Origin: Strigamia acuminata
Taxonomy: Eukaryota; Arthropoda; Chilopoda; Geophilomorpha; Linotaeniidae
DNA length: 64,000 nucleotides
Reading direction: 5' to 3'
Assembly (NCBI GenBank): GCA_949358305.1
Contig: OX442314.1
Location: forward strand, 59,343,369 to 59,407,368
Position 1 is the first letter of the stretch, and every line of letters begins with the position of its first letter. Made by a program: the position numbers and the translations under genes. This document shows, piece after piece, positions 45,865 to 57,385 of this stretch. Under the pieces are notes generated by a model. That model was not told where the DNA came from and did no database searches. It worked only from the letters and a program-made list of their open reading frames with translations.

Positions 45865-46989
45865 CACCATAGAGTATGTACCGTGCTATGTACGTTACGA
45901 ATGGGCGTCTGAACGTTTCGGATACGTAATATCTTTAATTTTCATGTCATATCTTGAAGCTAATTTGTTAACTGGAGATGTGAGTACATGTCTTTAGTTA
46001 TCTTGGGTATGGCCAAGATTACTGAATATATTAAAAAAATGAACCTTTAATTGCTACACAAGTTGAAATATAAATATCTAACTCGTAGAAATGTTATAAA
46101 ACTTATTTTGTTCCCTGGTTGTTACTGGCAATTTAGTTATTGCAACACAAGTACACAACGCTCGATACTTGACCGCTATCTAATTTAATGTGTTGATTAA
46201 TCCACGACAAATATCGTATTACGAAGCTTTCAATTACATTTTGTTCCGCCCCGGCTACACCTGTCAGCAAAATAGTGAAAAAGCTCATTACAACTATAAA
46301 ACATTTATGACTTATTGCGATCAATAAACAATTATTGTTGCGTAGGTAACTCGCAATGAGTTGATAAATTTAAAGAGATTTTAATGAGCTTTTCCACAAT
46401 TTCGTTGACACGCTTACCAAGGGCGGGACAAAACGTAATTAAAAGGTTCGAGATAGATAATTGTTATGGATTAAAAGAGACATTAAATGAGATACGGGTC
46501 AAAGATTGAGCGTCTAACTCGGATGGTGTTGACAGCTGTCTTGTTTTTGGGACGATTTAATCTAGCAATAAACGTCAAAATGATTACGAAATAATTAAAC
46601 TGAATACTCTAATTAAATTGGTGAGCTCTCCGAGTGTACTGGTAACCGCGCAAAATTCAAAACGCGTTTAACTTACAAATAAAACAATCGGTTCATGATA
46701 CATTCTAGTGGAAATTAACTTGACCTAAAACCAAAATTTAAAACTTTCATTTAAAAAAAAAATCTTTTTTTTATGTTGATTAATAGAAGGAAACGTTTTT
46801 ACCTTCACCACTAAAATTTTTGAAAACTATTAGTGAAACTTTTTGGCTCGTTATGAAAATAGGCTATTTTCATAAAAAATTCTTCAAAAATTGAAATTCA
46901 AAAATTTTTTATTTATGTTTTATGAGTGTGTAGCACAAAAATTTAAAATAAAACAGAAGTGATCTGATAAGTTATGAAGTGATGTCATA
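45865..46989. other. Non-coding stretch upstream of RPB3
   Basis: AT-rich. A minus-strand frame near 46133-46324 encodes a hydrophobic start followed by about 35 residues; it begins with TTG, or with an ATG that leaves about 51 codons, and resembles nothing I know. No gene is called. Confidence 0.45.
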
Positions 46990-47852
46990 CAGGGTGGTCA
47001 GAAAGTCTGATCTGCGTTGAGTTGCCTAAAGTCAATGCATGCGTTATAGAATTCGTCTGGTGATATTCCAACGACCAGCTGGTTCCTATACAAGGTGGTT
47101 CAGAAAGTCTGGTTCACAGTAAATAATTCCCAAACAGTTCTAGATGTTGATTCAGCAAAATTATTTTAAGGGTAGTATATCGGGGGAAATCAAATTATTA
47201 CATCAAACTTGACCTCAGAGATCATCTTCAAGGTCATCCATATTGTAACTCGAGAACCGTGACAGATAGAGAGAAAGAGTGAATTAGAAAGTTGTAGAGC
47301 ATCATCCTACTAGTCTAAAACCGTTCTTAAAAAAATTATTTCTAACTGAAAAGTTTTGAGAAAAAAGTCTGAAACGTTAGTCTCCTCAGCTTTGTAACCG
47401 AAAACCATCATGTTGGAATGTATTTCCAGAATAAATTATTTCCTTTCTTTTGTGTTTCCTCTCTTCCACTTACAAGTATGACTGAATAAAGTGTCCTAAT
47501 TGAGGATTAGCTTGGTTGCCTCAATAGTTTTAGGTTACAAAGCTGAGTTACTATGCTGAGTAGACTAATGTTTCTTTTTTTCTCAAAACTTTTCAGTAAG
47601 AAATAATTATTTTAAGAACAATTTTAGACTAATTGGATGATGCTCTACAACTTTCTAATTAACTTTTTCTCTCTATCTGTCACGGTTCTCGAGTTACAAT
47701 ATGGATGACCTTGAAGATGACCTCTGAGATCACGTTGGATGTCATAATTGGATTTTTTCTGACATACTATCCTTACAATAATTTTGCTGAATCAACATCT
47801 AAAACAGTTTGGGAATTATTTACATAGAACCAGACTTTCTGACCACCCTGTA
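46988..47852. mobile_element. Inverted-repeat (foldback) element with about 315-bp arms, plus an extra half end
   Basis: The arms are about 47091-47402 and about 47524-47850, reverse complements with scattered mismatches, around a loop of about 120 bp. The outer ends read CARGGTGGTYCAGAAAGTCT-like sequence next to TA (47089-47090 and 47851-47852), as expected for Tc1/mariner-type target choice. A second copy of the end, CAGGGTGGTCAGAAAGTCTG, lies at 46990 with its own TA. This suggests two nested or tandem insertions or an internal deletion. The loop includes an AATAAA-rich stretch but no transposase. Confidence 0.8.
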
Positions 47853-48720
47853 TAACTAAAGATAAAATTTTAATTTGTGAGTGCTTGAATTTTAACTGAA
47901 TTTTGCTTCAATTTTTGTTAAACTTTGTATACAACTGTAATGCGTAACTAACTTACACTTAAAACTGAAGTAAAATAAAGTTCAGTGAAATTGTATTTTA
48001 GTTGTATTTTTACCAATTTTAGTTTTATAGTTAGGAAATGATGTCATTTTTGTTTTAAAATGGAACTAAAACACAAAATGTTTTAATTTTTGAATGCAGC
48101 TAGTGAAGCCAGTCCATATATTGACTTATGTCAGATGTGTATCTATACAGACTTTAAACGAACGGACAGAGTTGGTCATGTGTCCAGTGTCCACATGTCA
48201 TTATGTTTGTGCTCTCAATAGGAAGAACAGACCAACTAACTATCCGACTGACACAGTGATGGACATACGGTTTATTTTAGAATTGTCTTTCTGTCCTACT
48301 TACATGTCACGGTGAAATGTAAACTGATCATCCGACCGCTTGCTGTTGTAACATTGCTAAGATCAAAAACACAATTTTAATCCAAACGCAATTAAATGCA
48401 GTTCATATTGCTAATTAGGCTTTTCAGCCAAATCTCCCCATTTCAACTAAAAAAACCATAAATTAATTTTAACAAGATGGTAGAAACCAAAAATCAATTA
48501 TAAACAATTACAACATTAATGGTTTCAATTGAAAAAGAAACGTACGAATCAATTTTCAATTAGTGTTGCAGTAGAAGTTAATTTAAAAAATCATAAAATA
48601 TTTATTTCTCATCAAAACCAACCAAGTTTCAACAAAAAAATAACACCAACGCTTCGTTTCACTGAAATTGAACTGCACGCACAATCCTCCAAGCTTTTGA
48701 TCCGGTAAGTGTGTTTTGTT
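47853..48720. other. AT-rich non-coding stretch up to element C
   Basis: No supported gene. It ends just before AAGC (48721-48724), the left target duplication of element C. Confidence 0.5.
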
Positions 48721-48724
48721 AAGC

Positions 48725-49542
48725 TGTGGTGACCCCGCGGGTGGTCGTCCCTCCAGTGGACACCATCCGCATGAGTCACTAGGAGAGGTCAGTTCCCTCG
48801 CGTTGGCTCCGCCTTCCCCCCCTGGGAAGCGCGTGCCCCGAGGGGGTGAGGTGATGCGTGGACGGCCCCCATTGGCCGAGCCAGGCCCCTCACCCTGGCC
48901 TATATCAGGTAGAGTTTCGCGCCCTACAAGCAGAACTTACACAAACGACACCAAGAACACAGCAACTACCTCACCGTCAGGCCAACTCCACCAAAAGTTA
49001 GGATTGATCGAGGACCGCTGATTCCAGTGCAACTGTAACTCTCACGAATTTACACTGTGTGTTTATTTCCCGCGAAAGCAGGAAAATAACCCTTGTGAAT
49101 TCACACCGAATAACCGACCCACGGTTATTCCACCACTAAAGTGTCCGAGTGCCCTGTAAGAAACTCCCCGTTTCTGGACGGAGCCTTGCGACGCTAAAAC
49201 CAACCCCTAGACAACAGGCACGGATAGAAGACTCGAAAGAGCATTCCACCGCGTCCGTGAACGACGAATCCGTGACGAATTTACGACAACTCGAGACGCC
49301 GCCTTTGTTCCGCCGACCACGCGGAACCGACGACGCCATCTTGGGAAATCCTTTGTTCGACTCTGACCAAGTCGACTCTAGTTTTATACCGAGTGTATTT
49401 TAAGGCTTACGCCTATTGAATAAACCTATTTGTTCATTTACATATACTTAGTATTCATTTGGGTAATTTACATATTTAGTAGGATCACAGGTAAAGTAAT
49501 ACACGTTAGCTCATTAAACCTATCACCAGGTAGGACGCGACA
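48725..49542 (+). repeat. 5' LTR of element C (818 bp)
   Basis: Starts TGTGGTGACC and ends GACGCGACA. A TATA-like CTATATC lies near 48900 and AATAAA at 49419-49424. The partner is 60773-61590. Confidence 0.95.
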
Positions 49543-49544
49543 CG

Positions 49545-49562
49545 TGGGGGCCCGTCCGGGAT
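49545..49562 (+). other. Primer binding site of element C (tRNA-Pro type)
   Basis: TGGGGGCCCGTCCGGGAT, two bases after the LTR. It differs by one base from the tRNA-Pro primer site I recall from murine leukaemia-type retroviruses. Confidence 0.85.
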
Positions 49563-49637
49563 TTAGAAATAAATCTCAACTGAACTTGTGATCTCTCATT
49601 TAATATAATAACCCAAATCGAAGAATTACTCAAAGAA

Positions 49638-52600
49638 ATGTCAGACCAAGATGAACAATCCGCGTCTGATAACGAGCGACCTACGCTCGAAAAAGGAAAA
49701 CGGACCTCCGACTATAACTTAAGGTCGGGCGGCCCGGTTCCCGAACAATCCGCGAAGGCGAAAGCCCGAGCGAATCGGAGGAAAGCAAAGGCGCAGAAAG
49801 AGGAAGCAGCTGCTTCGCTCGAGGCCCTAACCGAGCCCGAGCGAGAGCCGCTCTCCTCAGATATGCCCTTTGTCGAAGATACCGATACGGAAGTCCTAGA
49901 AAATCAAGAAGAAATTCGCGATACAACAACAGGACGAGTGCCGATACTGGTGGTCGAGGAGAAAACAGAAACTCCGAGGCGAACGACTACAATCAACAGC
50001 AACCCATCACCGGCAAAAAGTCACCAATCTGCCCCCCTGAACGAAACTCCGGCGAGGAATACGAGTAGGACCCCGATGGCCTCCAGCGCCTCGGCGAGAC
50101 CTGCCCCTGTTTCCCCCGAAGTCGCCCATTTAATTCACCTATCGCAACAAGCAGCCCGACTGAAGGCGGTAACCGATATTCCGCCGGGAACGTCAGTCTG
50201 GGACTCGATTACTATACTCACAAAAGCAATTTGCGCAGCACAGGCCCCGACGCCAGTCGCAAGACCAGCGGCGGAGACGCCTGTATCGCAAGAAACGCCG
50301 AGTGACGTAGGTAACTTCGTGCCCGATCCTCACAAAGCCCTTCACGAATCTCGGGAGAAAGCCCGAGAAGAATCGAGGCAGGAAACGATAAATCGTCAGC
50401 GTAGAGTAAGCGCTGAAAGGAGAGAACTATGGAAAGAGGAAGAGGAACGACTGCAGCGAGAAAAAAGGACCACGGAGAGAACGGAAGAAATGATGCAGGA
50501 GATAAGGGAAGAGCAAGAAGCCAAAATACGAAAAGAATGGAATAATACAGTAGAAGGAAGGCACAGAGAAGCCCAAGACTACGAAGAACAATTCCGAGCC
50601 CTCCTGGCCCAACGAAAAGCCGAGAAATTGCAGAAACTGAGAGAAGAAGCTCAGCGGCAACACCAGAAGTGGGAAGAGCAATACCACGAAAGGATGAAAG
50701 CCGCAAGAGCAAGGAGAGAAAAGGAGCAATTTCTTGAAAAACAAGAAGAATGGGAGCGGTACAGATGGACCGACGAGTACCAAGCTAAGAAAAAAGCAAT
50801 AATTGACGAACAAAAACGGTGGGAAGCCGAAAATTGGGAAAAGGAAACAGAGAAATTCCAAAGAGAGTACGAGCAGGACGTTTCAGAGAGGAATAAAAAA
50901 GAAGGTCCGGAAGCGGATAAAGAGCCCACCGAGGGCTCCAAAGCCGAAACAAAAAAGAGGAAGTCACAGGAAGACGACCAACCGGACAGAAAATCCAGAG
51001 ACCGTAACCCCTCGAAACAATCCGAAAGAAGCGCCGCAATCGACGCATTACTTAACAAAAAGAACGCGAATAAGGACCGCGAACGCCCAGAAAGCGAAGA
51101 GAATAAATGGCATTCTTTTTACGGGAGCAGCGACGAAAAGGAGCCGCCGCCCTCCGGAGGCTCGAAGAAATCACGGGATGGCGAAGAAGTCCCCCCGAAG
51201 GAACCAAGAGACCACCCACAAGGCGGCCCTTCCGACCCCTCTGATTCATCGGACGACGACGACCAAAGTCGGCCGTCATCCGGATCGCACCGAGAGAGCC
51301 GCGGCAGCAACCAGCACCATTCGGACCGACCGAATGCCTCCAACCGATCTTCGCACAGCTCTCGCCCTTCCATACCGGAGGGGAATTTCCAGGACTCTGC
51401 CGGCCGACAATATACAATGGCTGAACTGGGACGTGCCTTATTGAACTCTTTCCGAAAGGAAGGAATCGACTTAGGCCACCCCGGAGATGAACATAACCGC
51501 GCCGGTGAAAGGGTCAAACGCAAATATGGCGTGCGTAACGAACCAGCGGCCGAAGCCACGGGCAACATCCGCTGGCAACACTACGTACAAACGCGATTCG
51601 ACGGTTCGTGGAAAGCGGGAGACCGCTTCCTCGACGAAGTCATGAGAATCAAGAAAGCTACAAAGGCGACCGTCGCCGATATGCTTACACACGGCCTAGT
51701 GGAGTTGACCACCGGGTCAGCCCGCGAGTGGTACCAAGGGCTAAAAAATCCGACCTGGGACGACTTTCTCGTCCGTTTCGACCTTCGATACGGCGAGACA
51801 CCAGACGAGATCAGCAACAAATTGCGTGGCCTCCGTCAAGCCCCAGGTGAAACACTCGCCGACTACGACGCCCGAGCGAAATTACTCTTCGCCCGAGCAC
51901 CGTACGAAATTAACCCTGCCGGGTTTACGATGATTTTCTACGGGGGATTGTCAGCACATTCACAACGAATATTGCTGGACATGCGAGCTCCCCGCACTGG
52001 CAACTATCGGGATGTCAGTAATTATCTCCTAACCAATACGCTGGAGATAGAACAAAGGTACTACGCCTCACTGCCACCCGAAGAAGCGGAAGCCCACGAA
52101 AAGCGACTGATAACCAGCGCCGAACGCCATAAAGCTTCCGAGAAACTAATGAGACCGAGCGAATACCTCAGCGGCATAATGAGCCTCACTGAGGCGTCTT
52201 CGGGACGGACGTTGACACCAAAAACCGGTATAACGCTCCCGAGCAACCCGATTGCTGCCCCAAAGAAAGCTCCGACGACTACGGCGATGCAGGTGACCTC
52301 GACTGACTTAGCCACCTCGGCAAAAGCAGAAGAAGCGTCACCTCCCGCGGCGGTCGCCGAGCCGGCAGAGGAATCAAGCGATGAAGACGACCTGCACGAA
52401 CACCTCGAAAACTTATCGACGGGGTGCGACGACCAAGGCCCGTACCTTCATCACGCGCACCGAGCGCTAGCCATCACCCAATTCAGAGCCCACGCCCGAG
52501 CCACCAAGGAAAAAGGGGCGCCGGGCCTAAAAAGACGGTTCCCAACAGCATTCGTCCCGAAAAAACCGGGTTTCACACCCACGGGCGACAAAAGCAACAT

Positions 52601-52757
52601 CAAATGCTACAGCTGTGGGGAATACGGCCATTATTCCGACAAATGCGAAAAAACGGCCAAAATCACTAGTGAAACGCAGACTATGATGAAGATGATGGCC
52701 GAGTTAAATATCGCCCTGGCAAAAAACTGCCAAGCGCAGGCGTCGTCGAAGAAATAG
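49638..52757 (+). CDS. gag: Gag of element C, 1039 aa
   Basis: The structural polyprotein. ATG at 49638 lies 75 nt after the primer site, and the start aligns with that of element B. An N-terminal DYNLRSGGPVP motif is shared with B. Residues about 230-430 form a long Glu/Lys/Arg-rich stretch that should be a continuous charged helix or coiled coil, longer than in B. A disordered Ser/Asp-rich region follows. The capsid-like domain lies at about 642-785 (GNIRWQHYVQTRFDGSWKAG, REWYQGLK). A CCHC knuckle, CYSCGEYGHYSDKC, sits near residues 990-1003. The frame ends about 30 nt after the slippery heptamer. Confidence 0.92.
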   Translation: MSDQDEQSASDNERPTLEKGKRTSDYNLRSGGPVPEQSAKAKARANRRKAKAQKEEAAASLEALTEPEREPLSSDMPFVEDTDTEVLENQEEIRDTTTGRVPILVVEEKTETPRRTTTINSNPSPAKSHQSAPLNETPARNTSRTPMASSASARPAPVSPEVAHLIHLSQQAARLKAVTDIPPGTSVWDSITILTKAICAAQAPTPVARPAAETPVSQETPSDVGNFVPDPHKALHESREKAREESRQETINRQRRVSAERRELWKEEEERLQREKRTTERTEEMMQEIREEQEAKIRKEWNNTVEGRHREAQDYEEQFRALLAQRKAEKLQKLREEAQRQHQKWEEQYHERMKAARARREKEQFLEKQEEWERYRWTDEYQAKKKAIIDEQKRWEAENWEKETEKFQREYEQDVSERNKKEGPEADKEPTEGSKAETKKRKSQEDDQPDRKSRDRNPSKQSERSAAIDALLNKKNANKDRERPESEENKWHSFYGSSDEKEPPPSGGSKKSRDGEEVPPKEPRDHPQGGPSDPSDSSDDDDQSRPSSGSHRESRGSNQHHSDRPNASNRSSHSSRPSIPEGNFQDSAGRQYTMAELGRALLNSFRKEGIDLGHPGDEHNRAGERVKRKYGVRNEPAAEATGNIRWQHYVQTRFDGSWKAGDRFLDEVMRIKKATKATVADMLTHGLVELTTGSAREWYQGLKNPTWDDFLVRFDLRYGETPDEISNKLRGLRQAPGETLADYDARAKLLFARAPYEINPAGFTMIFYGGLSAHSQRILLDMRAPRTGNYRDVSNYLLTNTLEIEQRYYASLPPEEAEAHEKRLITSAERHKASEKLMRPSEYLSGIMSLTEASSGRTLTPKTGITLPSNPIAAPKKAPTTTAMQVTSTDLATSAKAEEASPPAAVAEPAEESSDEDDLHEHLENLSTGCDDQGPYLHHAHRALAITQFRAHARATKEKGAPGLKRRFPTAFVPKKPGFTPTGDKSNIKCYSCGEYGHYSDKCEKTAKITSETQTMMKMMAELNIALAKNCQAQASSKK
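52721..52727 (+). promoter_or_regulatory. -1 frameshift site of element C (A AAA AAC)
   Basis: The heptamer is in register with the gag codons AAA AAC. After a one-base slip the frame runs open through about 160 nt into pol, whereas pol has no ATG before its first domain. This is the same heptamer and relative place as in element B. Confidence 0.88.
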
Positions 52758-55700
52758 AATCGACTTCGTCTGCGAAAGCCGAGGAAATAACAAAGAAAAA
52801 GAAATTCCATACTGGACCCGCCGGTCACGCCATACTTGATGCCCAAGTCAAGGACCGAGCCCAGTCCGCACCAGAGAAGGAAGAAAAAGTGACACTGAGA
52901 GGCATGCAAGTGAGGACGGAGAGCAAGACAGACGACGATTGGGCCGAACTCCCGTTTGACCTGGACGTCGTACCGCAAAAACTGCGAGTATTTCACTGCA
53001 ATGTCTCGAAGTCACATTGCGAGACGCTCTGCATGTTACCAGTGACGATCGAAAACCAAAAGTTACTGGGACTGCTGGATTCCGGAGCGGATCGTTCTTT
53101 CATATCCGAAGATCTGGTCGAGAGCCTAGACATCGAAGACAAAATGATGAAAGTGAATGAGAATGTGGAATTACTCACGGCTAATGGCTATGTAAAGCCA
53201 AGAGGCGTAATAAAAATCACCATCGATTGGAGGGGAGGGAACCTATCCCACCCCTTCTTGGTGTTGCCATCCCACGACAAGGTGTTCCTCCTCGGAATCG
53301 ACATCATGGCTAAACTAAAAATACAGCCAAATCCGATAACGAGATCGTGGAATTGGATAAGCCCCGAAGGTGAAAGGCCCATTCCAGTAGTACCCCAAAA
53401 ATTACTGGACGAGGCCCAAGAGAAGGAGGAATACGAGAGAGGACTGCGAAAATTCGTACAGGACTACGATTTCGTAGCCTTCGCTCTGGAATTACAAAGA
53501 AGTAACATGGTGGACACGTTGGTCGAGGAAGCCGCTCTACAAGTCAACGAGGCATCGTTATTAAAACGAGTGCTTCGCAAGCACGAAAGGATCCTCACCA
53601 AAACGCCCGGAAGAACGACCGAAGCCGTACACGAGATCGTACTGACGACGGACAAACCGATTCGCGTGCCATACAAGGGGATGAATCCCCAAAAACGGGA
53701 CATAGTGACCCAGATGTGTCAAGACATGCTCGATAAAGGCATCGTCACAGAAGCATTGGGCGAATACGCGATGAGGATCGTCCTAGTAATGCGACCCGGC
53801 TCCGAGCCTCGCTTGTGTATCGACTACCGCCCGCTCAATGCGATAACGGTGATAGACCCGATACAGATGCCCTCCATCGAAGCGATTCTCCGAGAGCTGG
53901 CTCCATTTAATTGGGTAACCACCATGGACCTGTCAAAAGGGTACTGGCAGGTCGAACTCCGACCAGAAGATAAGCTGAAGACAGCGTTTTACTCGCCTAT
54001 AGGGCGATTAATGTTCAACGTAATGCCATTCGGACTAGTGAACGCACCAAGCACATTTCAAAAGTTAATCGAAGGCGTCTTCGGAGACATGTTACATGAT
54101 TTCGTATGGGCTTATCTCGACGATATCATTATTGCGTCGCACACTTTTGAGGAACACATAGAGCACATAGACCGAGTGGTCTCCCGTTTAGCCAAAACTG
54201 GACTCCATGTCCACCCCGGAAAGAGCAAGTTCTGTAGAAAAGAACTTGCCTTCCTAGGCTATCGAATCGGAGTTGAAGGGATCGCCATTAATCCCGAAAA
54301 AGTACGAGCAATAAACGGATTCCCGGCACCCGAAGATATAAAAGGAGTCCAGAGATTCATGGGGATGATTAATTTTTTCGGCAGACTGCTCCCCAATTTG
54401 GCAGAAGTAGCCGCGCCCGTAACGGACCTCCTGCGAACCGACCGCGAGTTCACATGGACGGCCGAATGCGAGGCCGCCTTCAGCGCCATAAAACAAATGT
54501 TGGCCGACGTCGACAAAATGCCGTTGCCCGATCTAAACCGACCGTTCGTACTGCATACCGACGCCAGCCGAGTTGGCTTGGGAGCAGCCCTCTTGCAAAA
54601 ACACACGTACAACGGAGTGGAGCAAGAAGTACCCTGTATGTTCATAAGTCGAAAAATACAGGGAGCCGAGAAAAACTACACGGCTACAGAACTGGAGTGC
54701 TTAGCCGTAATATGGGCTGTTCGGAAATTTCGCGACTACCTAGAGTATACGAATTTCGAGGTGCAGACCGATCATCAGGCACTAAGTTGGTTGATGAAGT
54801 TAAAGGAACCTTCCGGCAGACTCGCCAGATGGCAACTCGAACTCATGGCGTGCGACATAACAATAACATATCGCCCCGGAAAATTCAACCAGGTAGCCGA
54901 CGCTTTATCGCGAGCCCCGGCGTCCGACCCCCATGGTCCGGACGACGACGGCGAGGACGATTCGCGTCTACTCTATTGTCCGACACCCAGACGAATTTGG
55001 CGCCTACGTAAAGCGAACGAATTGCCTGTGATGGAGCCCGCTGACAAAACATTTTGTGGTTTCTGTACTCGGACGTACCAGCCAGCTGGAACAACCGACA
55101 CAACCACGGAAACAAAACCTTCGGTCGTCCAAGAGGCCCCAAAGACTCTGCTGCGAGCCTTCACGGCCACAATAGAAAGAAAAACGCAATACGCGCCGCC
55201 AACAAGACTCGAGTTCATCGAACATCAGGCGACCGACGCCAAATGTCAGATAATGACTCGATTCCTAGAAAAGGGGGAATATCCGGTCGACATGACAAAT
55301 CCTCATCGCAGGAAGCAATTTGCCAAGGAAGCCACCAGCTACCTGATAGACGACGGGTTGCTACTGAAATACCACCCGACGTTTCAAGACGACCTTAGCG
55401 GAGCGGGAAACGCGATAAAAGTGGTGGTGCCTGTCTCGCTACACACCCGATTGCTGTGGCTGATGCACGGGCACCCACTCGCTAGCCACGCCGGCATAGC
55501 AAGAACATTGTACCGCGTGAAGCAGATATTTTTTTGGCCCGGAGCCCGCCAGAAAATAACGAAATTTATTCGTCACTGCTCCCGGTGCCAAGCATGTCGA
55601 CCTCGCGACAAAGTGGCCAGAAACACAATATCTCTCGGCCCCTATGCTCCCTTTGACTGTTGGAGTGTTGACTTGATGGGCCCCAAGCCCACAACAAGCA

Positions 55701-56863
55701 ACCGCAACATGTATATACTTGTAATTATGGACGTAGCGACCCGTTGGCCCGAGTTGTACGCCCTCGCGAAGCCCTCGGCGGAAAATATCGCCAAGTGTCT
55801 TTACGACGTGGCGTTGCGATTTGGGTTCCCCCGGAAGCTCATTTCCGACAACGGGCCCCAATTCAGGTCCAAAATATACAAGGAGTTCTGCAAGAAATTT
55901 AAGATGGAGATTTCAAACACCTCCACTTATAATCCTCAAACGAACCCCGTGGAAAGACTAAACAAAGACGTGAAATACGCTTTGACGGTGTTCACCGACG
56001 TACACAATCGGTGGGATGAATATCTACGTGAAATAGCGTTCAGCATTCGCTCCACCGTATCACGAACACGCGACTTCTCACCGGCGTTTCTTAATTTCGC
56101 CCGCGAACTAAGAATGCCGTGGGACCCACGAGTTTCGGAGGCAGTGAATGTACTGGACCCCGCTAACCCACACGAGTACGTATGTCGTTTGGAACAGACA
56201 ATTTCCGACACATATCAGCACCTAATGACTCACATCTTTGACCTACGGGAAAGAGTTGCAGAAAAAGAAGGAGAATTAGATTTCACGAATTTCAAGGTCA
56301 ACGACCTGGTGTGGAAGGAAACACACATATTATCAAATGCTGCAAGGGGCATCGCCGCGGGTCTGGCCGACAAAAGGGATGGACCCTATGTAATTGTGGC
56401 AGAACACGGCGGCAACGCCTACCAATTGCGCAGATTAACAGATAATAAAAATTTCCAGTCGATCAACGGCCGGGAATTAAAACCATATCTACCAGAATTT
56501 CGCCAAGAAATATGGCTGGAAGGTCAGACGCACAGCGGCCAAGGTGGCACAGTGGTCGACACATTCCAAAATAACAACGAAATTGGCGAAGCAGCAGACG
56601 AAGATGACGAATTTTTCGACGCCGAATCCCCACCCGCCGAAGCTCCCGATCAAGCGGAGCAAACAGTCTCGGAGAGGGAGGAAGCAGAAGAAAATACTTC
56701 TGAAAAAGAAAAAACAAAATTAGAAGAAGTAAACAATACCGCAACATCGGAGATGAGCGACCAAGTGGGAGCCGATACCACTCGCGAGCAAAAACGCAAC
56801 CTTCGACCGCGAAAATCGAAGAATCCGTTCATCCAAGACGGAAAAATCACCGGGAGAAACTAG
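52725..56863 (+). CDS. pol: Pol of element C: protease, RT, RNase H, integrase
   Basis: The start given is the frameshift point; the frame has no good initiator (the first strong codon, at 52889, is GTG). Numbering from 52889: aspartic protease DSGADRS at 64-70; reverse transcriptase with MDLSKGYWQVELRPEDKLKT near 346 and YLDD at 409-412; RNase H 553-675 with HTDASRVGLGAALLQ and TDHQALSWL; integrase zinc finger with H862, H867, C897 and C900; catalytic D928, D987 and E1022; GPY module at 1165-1167. The acidic tail ends with an NPFI motif also found in B. All catalytic residues are present. It is far more similar to B Pol than to A Pol. Confidence 0.95.
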
Positions 56864-57032
56864 AAAGAAATAAAAAGGTCAAGATATGTGATTGCGGCGT
56901 CGTAAAATTGAAGAAATTCACTTACGAGAGCTGCAACGCATGTCGAGACATAAAATTCGGCTAAGTCCGAACTTCGTCATCAGTTATCACCGTCAATATC
57001 GAAAAGCGAGATTGCATGACGTATCGGTCGAA

Positions 57033-57100
57033 ACCCCGTAGCGTAACATGCGCACGGCTCGATCGCATACGTCGGCCCCGTAGCTCTACGCTCACACGGA
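57033..57100 (+). promoter_or_regulatory. Two CCCGTAGC...CACGG hairpin motifs between pol and ORF3 of element C
   Basis: Copies at 57033-57059 and 57075-57100. The first shares the word CCCGTAGCGTAACATGCGCA with element B; the second is more divergent (CCCCGTAGCTCTACGCTCAC). Both lie 170-230 nt upstream of ORF3 exon 1. Confidence 0.65.
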
Positions 57101-57265
57101 CAAATCTCGTACCGTACGAGACGCGTCCGTGACCCATAATCCTCTGCGCCGGTCGGTTCCACTTCCGTTTGTTTTCTTGAAGGCAAAAGCACGCGTTCTC
57201 TCTCTTTCACCGTGAAAGTAGAAAAAACCTCTTTCTTTCAAGTTGAGCAATCTGAGTTTTTCTTC

Positions 57266-57385
57266 ATGGCCGATCGACGCAACCCGAGAATTGACCCCGA
57301 CGCCTCGTCCTCCAGAGACGAGAGCGAAGGATTGGTCATCGAGGCGGAGGAAGAAAATTGGGATGAGCCGGAGCAACAACCGCAG
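57266..57385 (+). CDS. ORF3 exon 1 of element C (40 codons, acidic)
   Basis: ATG at 57266, 40 codons ending in CAG before the donor GTAACATAAG. The last third is acidic, with EAEEENWDEPE; the EENWD core matches element B at the same distance from the donor. Reading on would stop after two more codons. A GTG further upstream (57212) is in frame, but the ATG aligns better with B. Inferred from comparison, not from RNA. Confidence 0.7.

Noticed and set aside
46133-46324. Small hydrophobic-start peptide on the minus strand
   Set aside because: The first codon is TTG, the first ATG leaves about 51 residues, and no homologue or nearby exon is recognised.
49136-49403. Frames of 67-84 codons in the element C LTRs, also at 61184-61451
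   Set aside because: Present twice because of the LTR; no counterpart in element B and no domain.
52889-52891. Start of element C pol at this codon
   Set aside because: It is GTG, unlikely in a eukaryote, and the frame is open back to the slippery heptamer.
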